A DNA stretch of 64,000 nt from DATBGZ01 sp036557785 (GCA_036557785.1 DATBGZ010000043.1:1-64000); one strand, 5' to 3'; counted from the first letter of the stretch, positions 17,251-26,519 are shown. Notes: a model not told the origin generated them from the sequence alone. Numbers and translations: made by a program.

Positions 17251-18709
17251 GGAACGTGACCGTCTTGATCTGGGTCCAGTTCAGGACCGAGTCGGTGCCC
17301 ATGGTGCGGCCGAACCCGCTGCCCTTGTAGCCACCGAACGGGGCCCCGATCACGCCGCCGGCCAGGATCTGGTTCACCGCCACCTGACCCGCCTGCAGGC
17401 CACGCGCCATCCTGATGGCCCGGCCGATGTCCTTGGTCCAGACCGCGGAGACCAGACCGTACTCGGTGCCGTTGGCCACCTCGAGCGCCTCGTCGTCGCC
17501 ATCGACCGGGATCACCGACAGTACGGGCCCGAAGATCTCCTCCTGGGCGATGCGCATGCCGGGCGCCACCCGGTCGAAGATCGTCGGCTCGACGAAGTAG
17601 CCTCGCTCGAACGCCGCGCCGGCCGGCACGCCGCCCCCGGTGACGAGCTCGGCCCCCTCCTCGCGACCGATATTCATGTACTTGAGTACTCGTTCATGCT
17701 GCTTGGCGCTGATCAGCGGCCCCATATCGACGTTCTCGGTACCGGGCCCGACCCGGACTCTGGCGAACGCGTCGGCCAGCCGTCGCACCACCTCGGCGTG
17801 GATCTTCTTGTCGACCACGATGCGGGAGCCCGCCGCGCAGATCTGTCCGGTGTTGAGCGTGATGCCGCGGGTCAGTTGCGGGATCGCGGCGTCGATGTCG
17901 GCGTCGTCGAGCAGCACCTGCGGGGACTTGCCGCCAAGTTCGAGGCTCAGCGGTGTGTGGTTGCGCGCGCAGGCCGCCATCACGGCCGATCCGGTCGGCG
18001 GCGAGCCGGTGAAGGCCATGCGGCCGATGCCGGGGTGCGCGGGCAGCGCGGCGCCTGCCTCCGCGCCGTAGCCGATCACGACGTTGACCACACCGGGCGG
18101 GATCCCGGCCTCGAGCGCGAGCCGGGCCAGTGCCAACGGCGTGAGCGGGGCATCCTCGGCCGGCTTGATCACGATCGTGTTGCCGGCCGCGATCGCCGGC
18201 GCGACGTCCATCACGAAGTTCGGACCGGGCGCGTTCCACGGGATGATGCCGCCGACCACGCCGAACGGCTCGCGCAGCGTGAGCCCGATGACCTCAGGCG
18301 TGTGCGTGGGCAGGGTCAGCCCGTGCACCTTGTCGGCCTGGCCCGCGAAGAACGCGAGCATGCCGGGCATCGGCACCGGGCCCCAGTGCGGGCGACCGAC
18401 CTCGCTGATCTCGAGCTGGTCGATCTCCTTCTCATGCTCCCGGATCAACGCGGCCCACCGGGTGAGCAGCTCGGCGCGGTGGGCGGGGCTCGTGTCCCGC
18501 CACTTCGGGAACGCCGCGGCACCGGCGCTGACCGCCGCGTCGATGTCGGCCGCGTCGCCGCGCGGGACCTCCATGATGGTCTCGCCGGTCGCGGGGTTGA
18601 TCACGGGGATGGTCTGGCCGCTCTTCGCGGGGACCCATTCGCCGCCGATGAGCTGCGTGTTCTCGGTGACCAGCCCGCCGGTGCGGGGGTCTGCGGGCGC
18701 GATGGTCAT
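17237..18709 (-). CDS. NAD-dependent aldehyde dehydrogenase
   Basis: A 490-aa class-I-like aldehyde dehydrogenase. Catalytic Cys291 lies in NTGQICAAGSR, general base Glu257 in LELGGKSPQ, with PWNAPG and FTGSPPTGSAV in the cofactor region and GGYKGSGFGR at the end. It would oxidise the aldehydes made by the flanking alcohol dehydrogenases to acids, which the PaaK-like ligase could then activate. ATG at 18709 is preceded by GGAG. Length and motifs are complete. Confidence 0.92.
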   Translation of the reverse strand: MTIAPADPRTGGLVTENTQLIGGEWVPAKSGQTIPVINPATGETIMEVPRGDAADIDAAVSAGAAAFPKWRDTSPAHRAELLTRWAALIREHEKEIDQLEISEVGRPHWGPVPMPGMLAFFAGQADKVHGLTLPTHTPEVIGLTLREPFGVVGGIIPWNAPGPNFVMDVAPAIAAGNTIVIKPAEDAPLTPLALARLALEAGIPPGVVNVVIGYGAEAGAALPAHPGIGRMAFTGSPPTGSAVMAACARNHTPLSLELGGKSPQVLLDDADIDAAIPQLTRGITLNTGQICAAGSRIVVDKKIHAEVVRRLADAFARVRVGPGTENVDMGPLISAKQHERVLKYMNIGREEGAELVTGGGVPAGAAFERGYFVEPTIFDRVAPGMRIAQEEIFGPVLSVIPVDGDDEALEVANGTEYGLVSAVWTKDIGRAIRMARGLQAGQVAVNQILAGGVIGAPFGGYKGSGFGRTMGTDSVLNWTQIKTVTFRGTH

Positions 18710-18743
18710 GTCGGCGCTCCTGTCAGCTCGGGGATGTGCGTGC

Positions 18744-19856
18744 TCAGTGCTCGTGGAGGACGACGCCGCGCACGTTCTTGCCGTCGAGCATGTCCTGGTA
18801 ACCCTGGTTGACGTCCTCGAGCTTGTACCGGCGGGTGATCAGCTCATCGAGCTTGAGGTCGCCGGAGCGGTAGAGCCCGAGCAGGCGCGGGACGTCGTAG
18901 AGCGGGTTGCACCCGCCGAAGATGGCGCCCTGCACGCGCCGCTGGAAGCCGATGAGCATTCCGGCGTGTGCATGTACCGAACCGTTGCCGACCGCCGTGA
19001 TCGTGACCTGACCGGTCTTGCCCACCACGTTGATGGCCGACTCGATCACCGCGTCGTGCAGGATCCCGACCGTGATGATCGCGTGGTCGGCGAGCTGGCC
19101 GTGGGTCGTGTCGACCACGAAGTCGTGCGCGGACTGCGCGTCGGCGAACGTGTGGGTCGCCCCGAACACCTTCGCCATGTCCCGCTTGAACTCCACCGGG
19201 TCGACCACGACGACGTTCTTGCCCCCGGCGTACCGGGCCCCCTGGACCGCGTTGCTGCCGACCCCGCCGGCGCCGTAGATGACCACGGTCTGCCCGGCCC
19301 GTACGCCGGCCGCGTAGACAGCCGAACCCCAGCCCGTTGGTACGCCGCAGCCGACCAGAGCCGCGACGTCGAACGGGATGTCCTTCGGGATGCGGATGCA
19401 CGACCACTCGGAGACCACCGAGTACTGCGCGAAGGTGCCGAGCACGCAGAGCCCGCCGTAGTCGTTGCCGTCGTCGTCGTGGAACCGGAACGTGCCGTCC
19501 GGGAACAGGCCGGTGCCCGCGTTCTTGCCCTCGTTGCACAGGTTCTGATGGCCGGTCGAGCAGTAGCGGCACTTTCCGCAGGCCGGGATGAACGAGCAGA
19601 CCACGTGGTCGCCGACGGCGACCCGGGTGACGTCCTCGCCGACCGCGTCGACCACCCCGGCGCCCTCGTGCCCGCCCACCACGGGCATGCGCATCGGCGC
19701 GTCACCCTTCTGGATGTGGTCGTCCGAGTGGCACAGCCCGGCTGCGTAGAACTTGATCCGTACCTCGTTCGCTTTGGGCTCATCCAGGTGGAGTTCGGTG
19801 ATCTCCCAGGGTTGGCGGGGCTCCCGACAGACCGCGGCACGCGTCATCATGCTCAT
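18744..19856 (-). CDS. NDMA-dependent (mycofactocin-type) zinc alcohol dehydrogenase, copy 2
   Basis: A 370-aa paralogue of the enzyme at 15143-16300. GLCHSDDH and GGHEGAGVVD supply catalytic zinc ligands, CGKCRYCSTGHQNLC the structural zinc, GKNAGTGLFPDGTFRFHDDD the class signature, and GAGGVGSNAVQGARYAG the cofactor site. The middle third (VVVVDPVEFKRDMAKVFGAT and following) is almost identical to copy 1 at DNA level, pointing to recent duplication or gene conversion. It begins about 155 bp after the UGSC partner gene, in the same direction. Confidence 0.9.
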   Translation of the reverse strand: MSMMTRAAVCREPRQPWEITELHLDEPKANEVRIKFYAAGLCHSDDHIQKGDAPMRMPVVGGHEGAGVVDAVGEDVTRVAVGDHVVCSFIPACGKCRYCSTGHQNLCNEGKNAGTGLFPDGTFRFHDDDGNDYGGLCVLGTFAQYSVVSEWSCIRIPKDIPFDVAALVGCGVPTGWGSAVYAAGVRAGQTVVIYGAGGVGSNAVQGARYAGGKNVVVVDPVEFKRDMAKVFGATHTFADAQSAHDFVVDTTHGQLADHAIITVGILHDAVIESAINVVGKTGQVTITAVGNGSVHAHAGMLIGFQRRVQGAIFGGCNPLYDVPRLLGLYRSGDLKLDELITRRYKLEDVNQGYQDMLDGKNVRGVVLHEH

Positions 19857-20011
19857 CTGGCCGTTCCCCTTCGCACGCCGGTCAGTTGCCGCCCTCGGCG
19901 CACCCGAGCGTGGTCGGGGGCATGGGCGTCTATGGCTCCGGTCTCACCATCCCCCGGGCCCGATCAGGCGAGCAAGGCGCCTTTCGTGACGCGGAAGCCG
20001 GGGCCCCCGCG

Positions 20012-21070
20012 TCATTCCGAGGCACTCGCGGTGCTCTCCACCGCGACCGCGTGCCCCGACCACAGCCCGAAGACCCGCACCACCATGGACATCGCCGCGT
20101 TGCGCGAACCGGCCACGATGACCGGCACGTGCGCGGGCTCGGAGAGGATCTTCTCGAACGTCACGTCGTCGGGGTCGGCCTCGGGATCGGCGTAGCGGAC
20201 GTTGTTCTCGCCCACGCCGTCCTTGCCGGCCCGGTGCAGGTCGGCCCGGGTCCGTCCACAGTGCTCGACCAACCAGGCCTGGACGTCGGCGCGCGAGTAG
20301 CCCGCCCCGGCGAGCAGGTTGGCGTGCTCCGGGCCGAAGACCACGCCGGCGCCGGTGCCCCGGAAGATCAACGAACCGGTCCGCGAGATCGTGTCCGCGA
20401 GGTCCCACAGGATCTGCTCCGGATCCTGGGTGTGGCGGTTGTCCACGAACTCGCAGGTACGCAGCAGCGTGGCGCTGACCGCGTCGGTCTGTGGGTCCAG
20501 GCCCGCCTCGACGGAGACCGGCGGCCACGGACTCTCCTCCTCGTTCTCGCCGAAGCAGATCGAGAACCGACCGGGCAGGCCCTGCGTCGTCTGCTCGAGC
20601 ACATGAGGCCGGATCCCGTACGCGTTGCGGACGATCAGCCCGATGGCGCGCGCCACCGTCGCGTTGGGGCGAAACCCCGGACCGAAGACGCCACCCGTGC
20701 TGTTGAAGCCGAGGCGGATGCGGATCGGCCCATTGACGACGATCAGGGGAGCAGGCCCGCTCGTGCTCTGCCAGCCGGCGCCGCTGCCGCCCGCGCGGTC
20801 GTGCATGAGCGCCTCCCAGGCGGCCAGCACGACGGGGAAGTAGTCCGGTCGGCAGCCCGCCATCGCGGCGTTGATCGCGGCGAGCTCGACCGTCACGTCA
20901 CGGTCGACCTGCTGGTGATGCCCGATCACCTCCTCCGGCTTGCGCGTGGTCTGGGCGAGAAACGCGTCGACGAGGGGACGCGATGCCGGCACGAGCGGCA
21001 GCCCGTCCGACCATCCCTGGTCGTAGCAGTACTCGATCGCCTCCTGCGCGACGTCGGGATCGAGCGTCAC
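20012..21070 (-). CDS. UGSC-associated partner protein, copy 2
   Basis: A 352-aa paralogue of the protein at 3045-4106. Shared landmarks in order are YDQGWSDGLPLVPASRPLVD, NAAMAGCRPDYFPVVLAAWE, STSGPAPLIVVNGPI, NATVARAIGLIVRNAYGIRP, TQGLPGRFSICFGENEEESP and LLRTCEFVDNR, then a C-terminal AGSRNAAMSMVVRVFG. The GTG start overlaps the UGSC copy 2 stop by four bases exactly as in copy 1. The conserved SDG-LP, NGPI and ENEE segments are the best candidates for an active site. No known catalytic fold is recognised. Confidence 0.72.
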   Translation of the reverse strand: MTLDPDVAQEAIEYCYDQGWSDGLPLVPASRPLVDAFLAQTTRKPEEVIGHHQQVDRDVTVELAAINAAMAGCRPDYFPVVLAAWEALMHDRAGGSGAGWQSTSGPAPLIVVNGPIRIRLGFNSTGGVFGPGFRPNATVARAIGLIVRNAYGIRPHVLEQTTQGLPGRFSICFGENEEESPWPPVSVEAGLDPQTDAVSATLLRTCEFVDNRHTQDPEQILWDLADTISRTGSLIFRGTGAGVVFGPEHANLLAGAGYSRADVQAWLVEHCGRTRADLHRAGKDGVGENNVRYADPEADPDDVTFEKILSEPAHVPVIVAGSRNAAMSMVVRVFGLWSGHAVAVESTASASE

Positions 21071-21642
21071 CGGCCGTCGCCTTCGCTCGCCGCACCTCCG
21101 GTCAGCAGCGCGACCACCTCGGGCAGCACCTGTTCCGCCCGCTTGCGCACCTCGTCAGGGGTGAGCACGGCGACCGGATGGGCCGTGACCGCGTACCGGT
21201 ACCCGGTCGCGCCCTTCAGCGCCGCCATGGCGTCCGCGGTGACGAGGAAGGCGTCCGTGCAGATCACCGCCGCCGGGATCCCCCGGCGTTCGAACGCGAC
21301 CCCGTCGGCGACGGCCGAGCCGCTGCATGAGCCGCAGTCACCGACCCCGGTGATCACCGCCTGGCACGAACCGGCGAGCTCCTCGAGCAGCTCCTCGGGC
21401 ACCGGCGCGGCGAACGCGAGCTTCGTCCGGGCGAGCACGCCCTTGGCGCCGTGGCGCTCGACGAGCAGCTTGCCGAGCTCGTCGAGGAAGAGCGAGGCGT
21501 TGTGCTTCGTGTTCTCCAGCAACCCGATCGTGGCGCCCCGCAGCCGCGCCCGTGGCGTGGCGAGCACGACATCGTCGCGCACCCGCGCGGGCCCCCCGGT
21601 GGGGTCCAGGATGGCATTGACCATCCATCGAGGCAAACCCAT
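21067..21642 (-). CDS. UGSC family protein (cysteine form), copy 2
   Basis: A protein of about 191 aa with TGVGDCGSCSGSAVADGVAF, again the Cys form (TGC codon) of the UGSC motif. AILDPT at the N-terminus matches AMIDPT of copy 1, then LLENTKHNASLFLDELGKLL and AVICTDAFLVTADAMAALKG align along the length. Start choice is uncertain: ATG at 21642 is used, ATG at 21624 fits the copy 1 N-terminus better, and neither has a strong ribosome binding site. It is the first gene of the 10-kb operon and is divergent from the CoxL-like gene. Confidence 0.74.
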   Translation of the reverse strand: MGLPRWMVNAILDPTGGPARVRDDVVLATPRARLRGATIGLLENTKHNASLFLDELGKLLVERHGAKGVLARTKLAFAAPVPEELLEELAGSCQAVITGVGDCGSCSGSAVADGVAFERRGIPAAVICTDAFLVTADAMAALKGATGYRYAVTAHPVAVLTPDEVRKRAEQVLPEVVALLTGGAASEGDGR

Positions 21643-21725
21643 GGCCCGCAGCGGTGTCAACGCGCCTTCCGGCTCGCGGAAACCCGACTCGCGCGATCGA
21701 TCATCGGGGGCCTACGGTGCCCTCC

Positions 21726-24002
21726 ATGACCGTTGTTGGCACCCGCGTGAAGCGCGTCGAGGACCATCGGCTCCTGACCGGTGGGGCGACGTACGTGGAC
21801 AACCTGCGTGAGCCCGAGCTGGCCGGCGCCGCTTACGCGGCCTTCGTCCGCAGTCCGCTCGCCTTCGCCCGTATCACTGGGATCGACACGAGCCAGGCCC
21901 GCGCCGCGGCCGGGGTGCTCGGGGTGTACACCGCGGACGACATCGGGGCGGATCCAGTGGCACCGGCCAACCTTCCGCCGGAGGCCGCGCCGATGTCGCA
22001 GCCGGTCCTGGCCAGGGACTTCGTACGGTTCGCGGGCGAGCCGGTGGTCATCGTGGTGGCCGAGGACCGGGCCAGCGCCGCCGACGCCGCGGAGCTGGTC
22101 GAGATCGGGTACGAGCCACTCCAGGCGGTCGTCGATCTCGAGGCGGCCGCCACGGACAAGGTGCTGCTCTTCGAGGCCATGGGGACCAACACCGCCCTGG
22201 TCGTCGGCGCCCTGCCCGAGGACGACCCGTTCGCCGGGTGCGAGGTCGTGGTGACCCGGAACATGGTCAACCAGCGCCTCGCGCCAGTGCCGATGGAGAC
22301 CCGGGCCGCGGCCTGTGCGCCCGACGGCAACGGCGGCGTCAAGCTGTGGCTGAACACCCAGACGCCCCACGGCGCGGCCACGGCCCTGGCCGCCCGGCTG
22401 CACCTGGAACCCGGCCAGGTCCGGGTGATCGCCCCGGACGTCGGCGGGGGCTTCGGCGGCAAGATCTTCACGGCAGACGTCGATGTCACGGCCCTGGTCT
22501 GGAGCGCGCGCCACCTCGGCCGGCCGGTGCGGTGGATGGAGACCCGCAGCGAGTCCATGCTGATCATGAACCACGGGCGGGACCAGTATCAGCGCATCAC
22601 CATCGGTGGCCGGCGCGACGGCACGGTGCAGGCGTACCGGTACGACGCGTACGCGAACGCGGGGGCCTATCCCCACGGCGCGTTCCTGGCCGGGCCGACG
22701 ATGTGGATGGCCTCGGGTGCCTACGCGATCCCCCGCGTGGATGTCCAGATCCGCAGCCTGGTCACCAACACGGTGCCGGTCAACGCGTACCGCGGTGCCG
22801 GGCGACCGGAGGCCGCCGCCGCCATCGAGCGGGCCATGGACCTGTTCGCCACCGAGATCGGCATGGACCCGGCTGACCTGCGGCGCCGCAACCTCCTGCG
22901 GCCCGAGGCGTTCCCGTATACCACGCCGACCGGCACGGAGTACGACTCCGGCGACTACCCGGCCGCGCTGGAGCAGGTGCTGGTCGCGGCCGACTACGCC
23001 GGCCTTCGCGCGGACCAGGCCCGGCGGCGCGCCAGCGGGGACCGGGTGCAGCACGGTATCGGGCTGGCGTCCTATGTGGAGGTAACCGGCATCGCGGGCA
23101 TCGAGTTCAGCAAGATCCAGATGGACGCGGACGGCTCGGTCATCGTCGACGTCGGGGTCTCGGCGCAGGGGCAGGGTCACCAGACCACCTACGCGATGCT
23201 CATCGCCGACGATCTGGGCGTGCCCATGGACCGCGTGACGGTCCGTCATACGGACACCGGCAACCTGGGCGCGGGGATCGGCACCTTCGGCTCACGGTCG
23301 CTGCAGCTGGCCGGATCGGCGCTGCAGGAGGCGACCGAGAAGCTCATTGAGGAGGCCCGGCCGTTCGCCGCGGAGGCGTTCGAGACGACGGCCGTGACGG
23401 AGGTGAGGCTCAACCGCGCCACCGGGCGCTGGCAGGTCGGCGACGACGAGAGCCGGCAGGTGAGCTGGGGCGAGGTGGTCCGCCGGGCCCGGCCGACCGG
23501 GTCGCTCGTGGTCGAGACGACCTACACGACCCCCAAGATGAGCTTCTCCTTCGGCACGCACCTGGCCCTGGTCGCCGTCGATGTCGAGACGGGCAAGGTG
23601 ACGCTGCTGCGTCACCTCGCGTGCGACGACGCCGGCCGCCTCATCAACCCGATGCTGGCCGAGGGGCAGCGGCACGGCGGCATGGCGCAGGGGGTCGGGC
23701 AGGCGCTCTACGAGGCGTTCACCTACGACGAGGACGGCAACCCCACCACCGTCACGCTGGCCGAGTACACGATCCCGAGCGCGGCCGACCTACCGAGCTT
23801 CGAGCTGCTGACCATGCAGACGCCGACCACCGCCAACCGGTTGGGTGTCAAGGGGATCGGCGAGGCCGGCACGATCGGCGCCACGCCGGCCGTGCAGAAC
23901 GCCGTCATCGACGCGCTCTCGCACCTCGGCGTACGCCACATCGACATGCCGCTGACGCCCGAGCGCGTCTGGCGCGCGATCCGAGCGGCCACTGGGTCGT
24001 GA
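21726..24002 (+). CDS. Molybdopterin-binding large subunit, CoxL/xanthine dehydrogenase family (form II)
   Basis: A 758-aa molybdenum hydroxylase large subunit. The typical N-terminus VKRVEDHRLLTGGATYVDNL is followed by the molybdopterin site GGGFGGK, the active-site loop AYRGAGR and a C-terminal GIGEAG bearing the usual catalytic Glu. AYRGAGR marks form II (aldehyde/purine/aromatic hydroxylases); CO dehydrogenase form I has AYXCSFR. No FAD (CoxM) or 2Fe-2S (CoxS) subunit gene lies nearby, which is unusual because these normally form a three-gene set. ATG at 21726 is chosen over upstream codons because it begins the conserved domain. Confidence 0.88.
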   Translation: MTVVGTRVKRVEDHRLLTGGATYVDNLREPELAGAAYAAFVRSPLAFARITGIDTSQARAAAGVLGVYTADDIGADPVAPANLPPEAAPMSQPVLARDFVRFAGEPVVIVVAEDRASAADAAELVEIGYEPLQAVVDLEAAATDKVLLFEAMGTNTALVVGALPEDDPFAGCEVVVTRNMVNQRLAPVPMETRAAACAPDGNGGVKLWLNTQTPHGAATALAARLHLEPGQVRVIAPDVGGGFGGKIFTADVDVTALVWSARHLGRPVRWMETRSESMLIMNHGRDQYQRITIGGRRDGTVQAYRYDAYANAGAYPHGAFLAGPTMWMASGAYAIPRVDVQIRSLVTNTVPVNAYRGAGRPEAAAAIERAMDLFATEIGMDPADLRRRNLLRPEAFPYTTPTGTEYDSGDYPAALEQVLVAADYAGLRADQARRRASGDRVQHGIGLASYVEVTGIAGIEFSKIQMDADGSVIVDVGVSAQGQGHQTTYAMLIADDLGVPMDRVTVRHTDTGNLGAGIGTFGSRSLQLAGSALQEATEKLIEEARPFAAEAFETTAVTEVRLNRATGRWQVGDDESRQVSWGEVVRRARPTGSLVVETTYTTPKMSFSFGTHLALVAVDVETGKVTLLRHLACDDAGRLINPMLAEGQRHGGMAQGVGQALYEAFTYDEDGNPTTVTLAEYTIPSAADLPSFELLTMQTPTTANRLGVKGIGEAGTIGATPAVQNAVIDALSHLGVRHIDMPLTPERVWRAIRAATGS

Positions 24003-24007
24003 GCACC

Positions 24008-24937
24008 ATGCGGGCAATCAGCCAGGACGTCCTCGGCGGCCCGGAGGTGCTGCACGAGGTCACGCTGGAGCGCCCGGTCCCCGGCGTGAGCCAGGTCCTG
24101 GTCGCCGTCCACGCCTCCGGTCTCAACCCGACGGACTGGAAGCACCGGGGCCGCCGCGCGTTCCTGCCGGATCCACCGTTCGTGCTCGGCTGGGACGTCT
24201 CGGGCGTGGTCGAAGCGGTCGGGTACGGGGTGACTCTGTTCCAGCCCGGGGACGAGGTCTTCGGCATGCTGCCCTACCCGTACGGTCACGGCGCCCACGC
24301 ACAGTACGTGGTCGGTCCGGCGCGGGCGTTCGCGCCCAAGCCGGCGGCACTGTCGCATGTGGAGGCCGGGGCTCTGCCCCTGGCCGGGCTCACCGCCTGG
24401 CAGGCGCTGGTCGACACCGCCCACGTCCAGCCCGGCCACCGCGTGCTGATCCATGGGGCGGCCGGTGGCGTCGGCCACCTGGCCGTGCAGATCGCCAAGG
24501 CCCGGGGCGCCGCGGTCATCGGTACGGCCAGTGCCGGCCACCACGCGTTCGTGCGGGGACTGGGCGCCGACGAGGTCATCGACTACCACACCACTGATGT
24601 CTATGCGTCGGTGCGCGACGTCGACGTCGTCCTCGACCCCCTCGGCGGCGAGAGCCCGCTGCGGTCCCTGGCCATGCTGCGCCGCGGCGGCATCCTCGTC
24701 TCGCTGCTGGGCGGGGGACCGGAGCTGGTCTCGGCCGCGACGGACGCGGGCGTAAGGGTCGCCATGCTCCTGGTCGAGGCCGACCACGCTGGCATGGTGG
24801 GCCTGGCCGATCTGGTCTCGGCCGGCAAACTCCGCCCCGCCATCGCCGACACGTTCCCCCTGGCGGAGGCGGCGAAGGCGCACGCGCTCGGCGACACCGG
24901 GCACGTCGCCGGCAAGCTCGTCCTCATCGTGCGGTGA
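24008..24937 (+). CDS. Zinc-free MDR oxidoreductase (quinone oxidoreductase-like)
   Basis: A 309-aa NADP-dependent oxidoreductase. MRAISQDVLGGPEVL begins the usual GroES-like domain, NPTDWKHRG and WDVSGVVEAVG follow, and the Rossmann motif is GAAGGVGHLAVQIAKARG. The zinc-ligand Cys and His are absent, as in quinone oxidoreductase and enoyl reductase relatives. A GTG at 23999 overlapping the CoxL stop (GTGA) would add three residues and may be the true start. It sits between the CoxL-like and CoA-transferase genes in a tight operon. Confidence 0.85.
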   Translation: MRAISQDVLGGPEVLHEVTLERPVPGVSQVLVAVHASGLNPTDWKHRGRRAFLPDPPFVLGWDVSGVVEAVGYGVTLFQPGDEVFGMLPYPYGHGAHAQYVVGPARAFAPKPAALSHVEAGALPLAGLTAWQALVDTAHVQPGHRVLIHGAAGGVGHLAVQIAKARGAAVIGTASAGHHAFVRGLGADEVIDYHTTDVYASVRDVDVVLDPLGGESPLRSLAMLRRGGILVSLLGGGPELVSAATDAGVRVAMLLVEADHAGMVGLADLVSAGKLRPAIADTFPLAEAAKAHALGDTGHVAGKLVLIVR

Positions 24938-24940
24938 TCC

Positions 24941-26347
24941 ATGGATAAGGTCTTCGACTCCCCTGCCGAGGCGGTCGCCGACGTCACGGACGGCGCGACG
25001 ATCGGCATCGCCGGCTTCGGTGTCGCGCACCGGTTCCCGTCCAGCCTGATCACGGCGCTGCACGACAAGGCGGTCACGGGCCTCACCGTCTACTGCAACG
25101 GCCTGGGCCAGCCGGGCCACCCCACGGCACACCTGCTCGCCGATGGTGGGCAGATCGCCCATCTGGTGACCTGCTTCTCCGCAAGGCCGGGCGTCGTCTC
25201 GGCCGCCGAACGCTCGATCGGGTCGGGCCAGATGACGCTGGAGATGGTTCCACAAGGGACACTCGTCGAGCGGATGCGGGCCGGCGGCGCGGGCCTGGCC
25301 GCGATCTACACGCCGACCTCGTTCGGCACCTCGATCGCCGACGGCAAGGACGTGCGGTACTTCGATGGCAAGCCGTACGTCCTCGAGCGCGCCATCACCA
25401 CCGACTTCGCGTTCATTCGAGCCCACCAGGCCGATCGCATGGGCAACCTGCGCTTCCGGGGCGGCAGCCGCAACTTCAACGTCAGCTTCGCCAAGGCGGC
25501 ACGCGTGGCGATCGCCGAGGTGGACGAGATCGTCGAGGTGGGCGAGCTGGGCCCGGACGAGATCGACCTGCCCGGTGTCTTCGTGGGCCGGGTCGTGCGC
25601 AGCGTGCTGCAGATGGACGTGAAGAACCTGCCGATGCGACCGAGCCGCCCCTCCGACAGCGCGCGCACCTACCTGGGCAAGCCCGGGCTGACCCGGGGCG
25701 AGATCGCCCGCCGCGCGGCCGCGCTGCTGCCCGACGGCGCGGTGGTCAACCTCGGGGCCGGGCTACCCAACCTCGTATCCAACTACATCGGTGAACGTCC
25801 GGTCATCCTGCACAGCGAGAACGGGATGCTCAACTACGGCGCCATCATCGCGGGCAGCGACTTCGACCCGGACGTGCACGACGCGAGCGGGTACTTCGTC
25901 CAGCTCCGCCCGGGCGCCTGCTTCTTCGACAGCGTGACGTCCTTCGAGATCGCCCGGTCGGGGCGGCTCGACGCCGTCATTCTCGGCGCATACCAGGTCG
26001 GCGCGAACGGCGATCTGGCGAACTGGGCGACGCCGGGCATGGTGGGCGGCGGCATCGGCGGCGCCATGGACCTCGCCGTGGGCGCGCGCAGCGTCATCGT
26101 CATGCTCGAGCACACCGACGCGCAGGGCCGCCCGAAGCTCGTGGAGCACTGCGAGTTTCCGCTGACCGCGCCGGCCTGTGTCGACACGGTGGTGACCGAC
26201 CTGGCGCTGCTGCGGCGATCCCGCGACCCCGGATCGGCCCGGTTCAGTCTCGAGGAGATCGCGCCCGGGTTCACCGTCGACGAGGTCCTCTCCCTGACCG
26301 CCATGCCCGTCACCGTCGCCGACCCCGTAGCGACCATGCTGGCCTAG
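24941..26347 (+). CDS. Fused family I CoA-transferase (alpha and beta subunits)
   Basis: A 468-aa single-chain 3-oxoacid-type CoA-transferase. Residues about 1-225 are the alpha part (DGATIGIAGFG, then FIRAHQADRMGNLRFRGG). Residues about 240-460 are the beta part (GEIARRAAALLPDGAVVNLG, catalytic Glu in HSENGMLNYG, then MVGGGIGGAMDLAVGAR). It moves CoA between acyl-CoA and a free acid through a glutamyl-CoA thioester. Usually two genes; fused forms are known. It starts three bases after the MDR gene stop. Likely activates or cleaves a keto-acid in the route. Confidence 0.9.
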   Translation: MDKVFDSPAEAVADVTDGATIGIAGFGVAHRFPSSLITALHDKAVTGLTVYCNGLGQPGHPTAHLLADGGQIAHLVTCFSARPGVVSAAERSIGSGQMTLEMVPQGTLVERMRAGGAGLAAIYTPTSFGTSIADGKDVRYFDGKPYVLERAITTDFAFIRAHQADRMGNLRFRGGSRNFNVSFAKAARVAIAEVDEIVEVGELGPDEIDLPGVFVGRVVRSVLQMDVKNLPMRPSRPSDSARTYLGKPGLTRGEIARRAAALLPDGAVVNLGAGLPNLVSNYIGERPVILHSENGMLNYGAIIAGSDFDPDVHDASGYFVQLRPGACFFDSVTSFEIARSGRLDAVILGAYQVGANGDLANWATPGMVGGGIGGAMDLAVGARSVIVMLEHTDAQGRPKLVEHCEFPLTAPACVDTVVTDLALLRRSRDPGSARFSLEEIAPGFTVDEVLSLTAMPVTVADPVATMLA

Positions 26348-26400
26348 CACCGTTCCCGCCCGCTCGCCGGTAGCCGCACCCGACCGCCGTAAGCGGCTCT

Positions 26401-26519
26401 TGGTGAGCTGGGTAGCGTTGGTGCCGCCCAGCTGCACTCACGCAACACAGCGATCTTGGCGGATGATCACTGTGTTGCGGTGGTGCGCAAGCAACGCATG
26501 CGCGCCACCCAGCTCGCAC
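26401..26519. repeat. Long imperfect palindrome (hairpin element)
   Basis: Inner arms CGCAACACAGCGATC (26441-26455) and GATCACTGTGTTGCG (26465-26479) pair at 14 of 15 positions around a 9-base loop. Outer arms GAGCTGGGTAGCG (26405-26417) and CGCCACCCAGCTC pair at 12 of 13 in register, so the whole 119 bp is nearly symmetrical. It lies downstream of the CoA-transferase and encodes nothing. It could act as a terminator or be a MITE-like repeat. Confidence 0.7.

Noticed and set aside
21657..23249. 530-codon minus-strand frame opposite the CoxL gene
   Set aside because: It is the antisense shadow of a conserved gene, rich in His, Arg, Gly and Val, without start context.
23723..25426. Long minus-strand open frame across the CoxL, MDR and CoA-transferase genes
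   Set aside because: It lies opposite three well-supported genes and has no recognisable motif; high GC produces such antisense frames.
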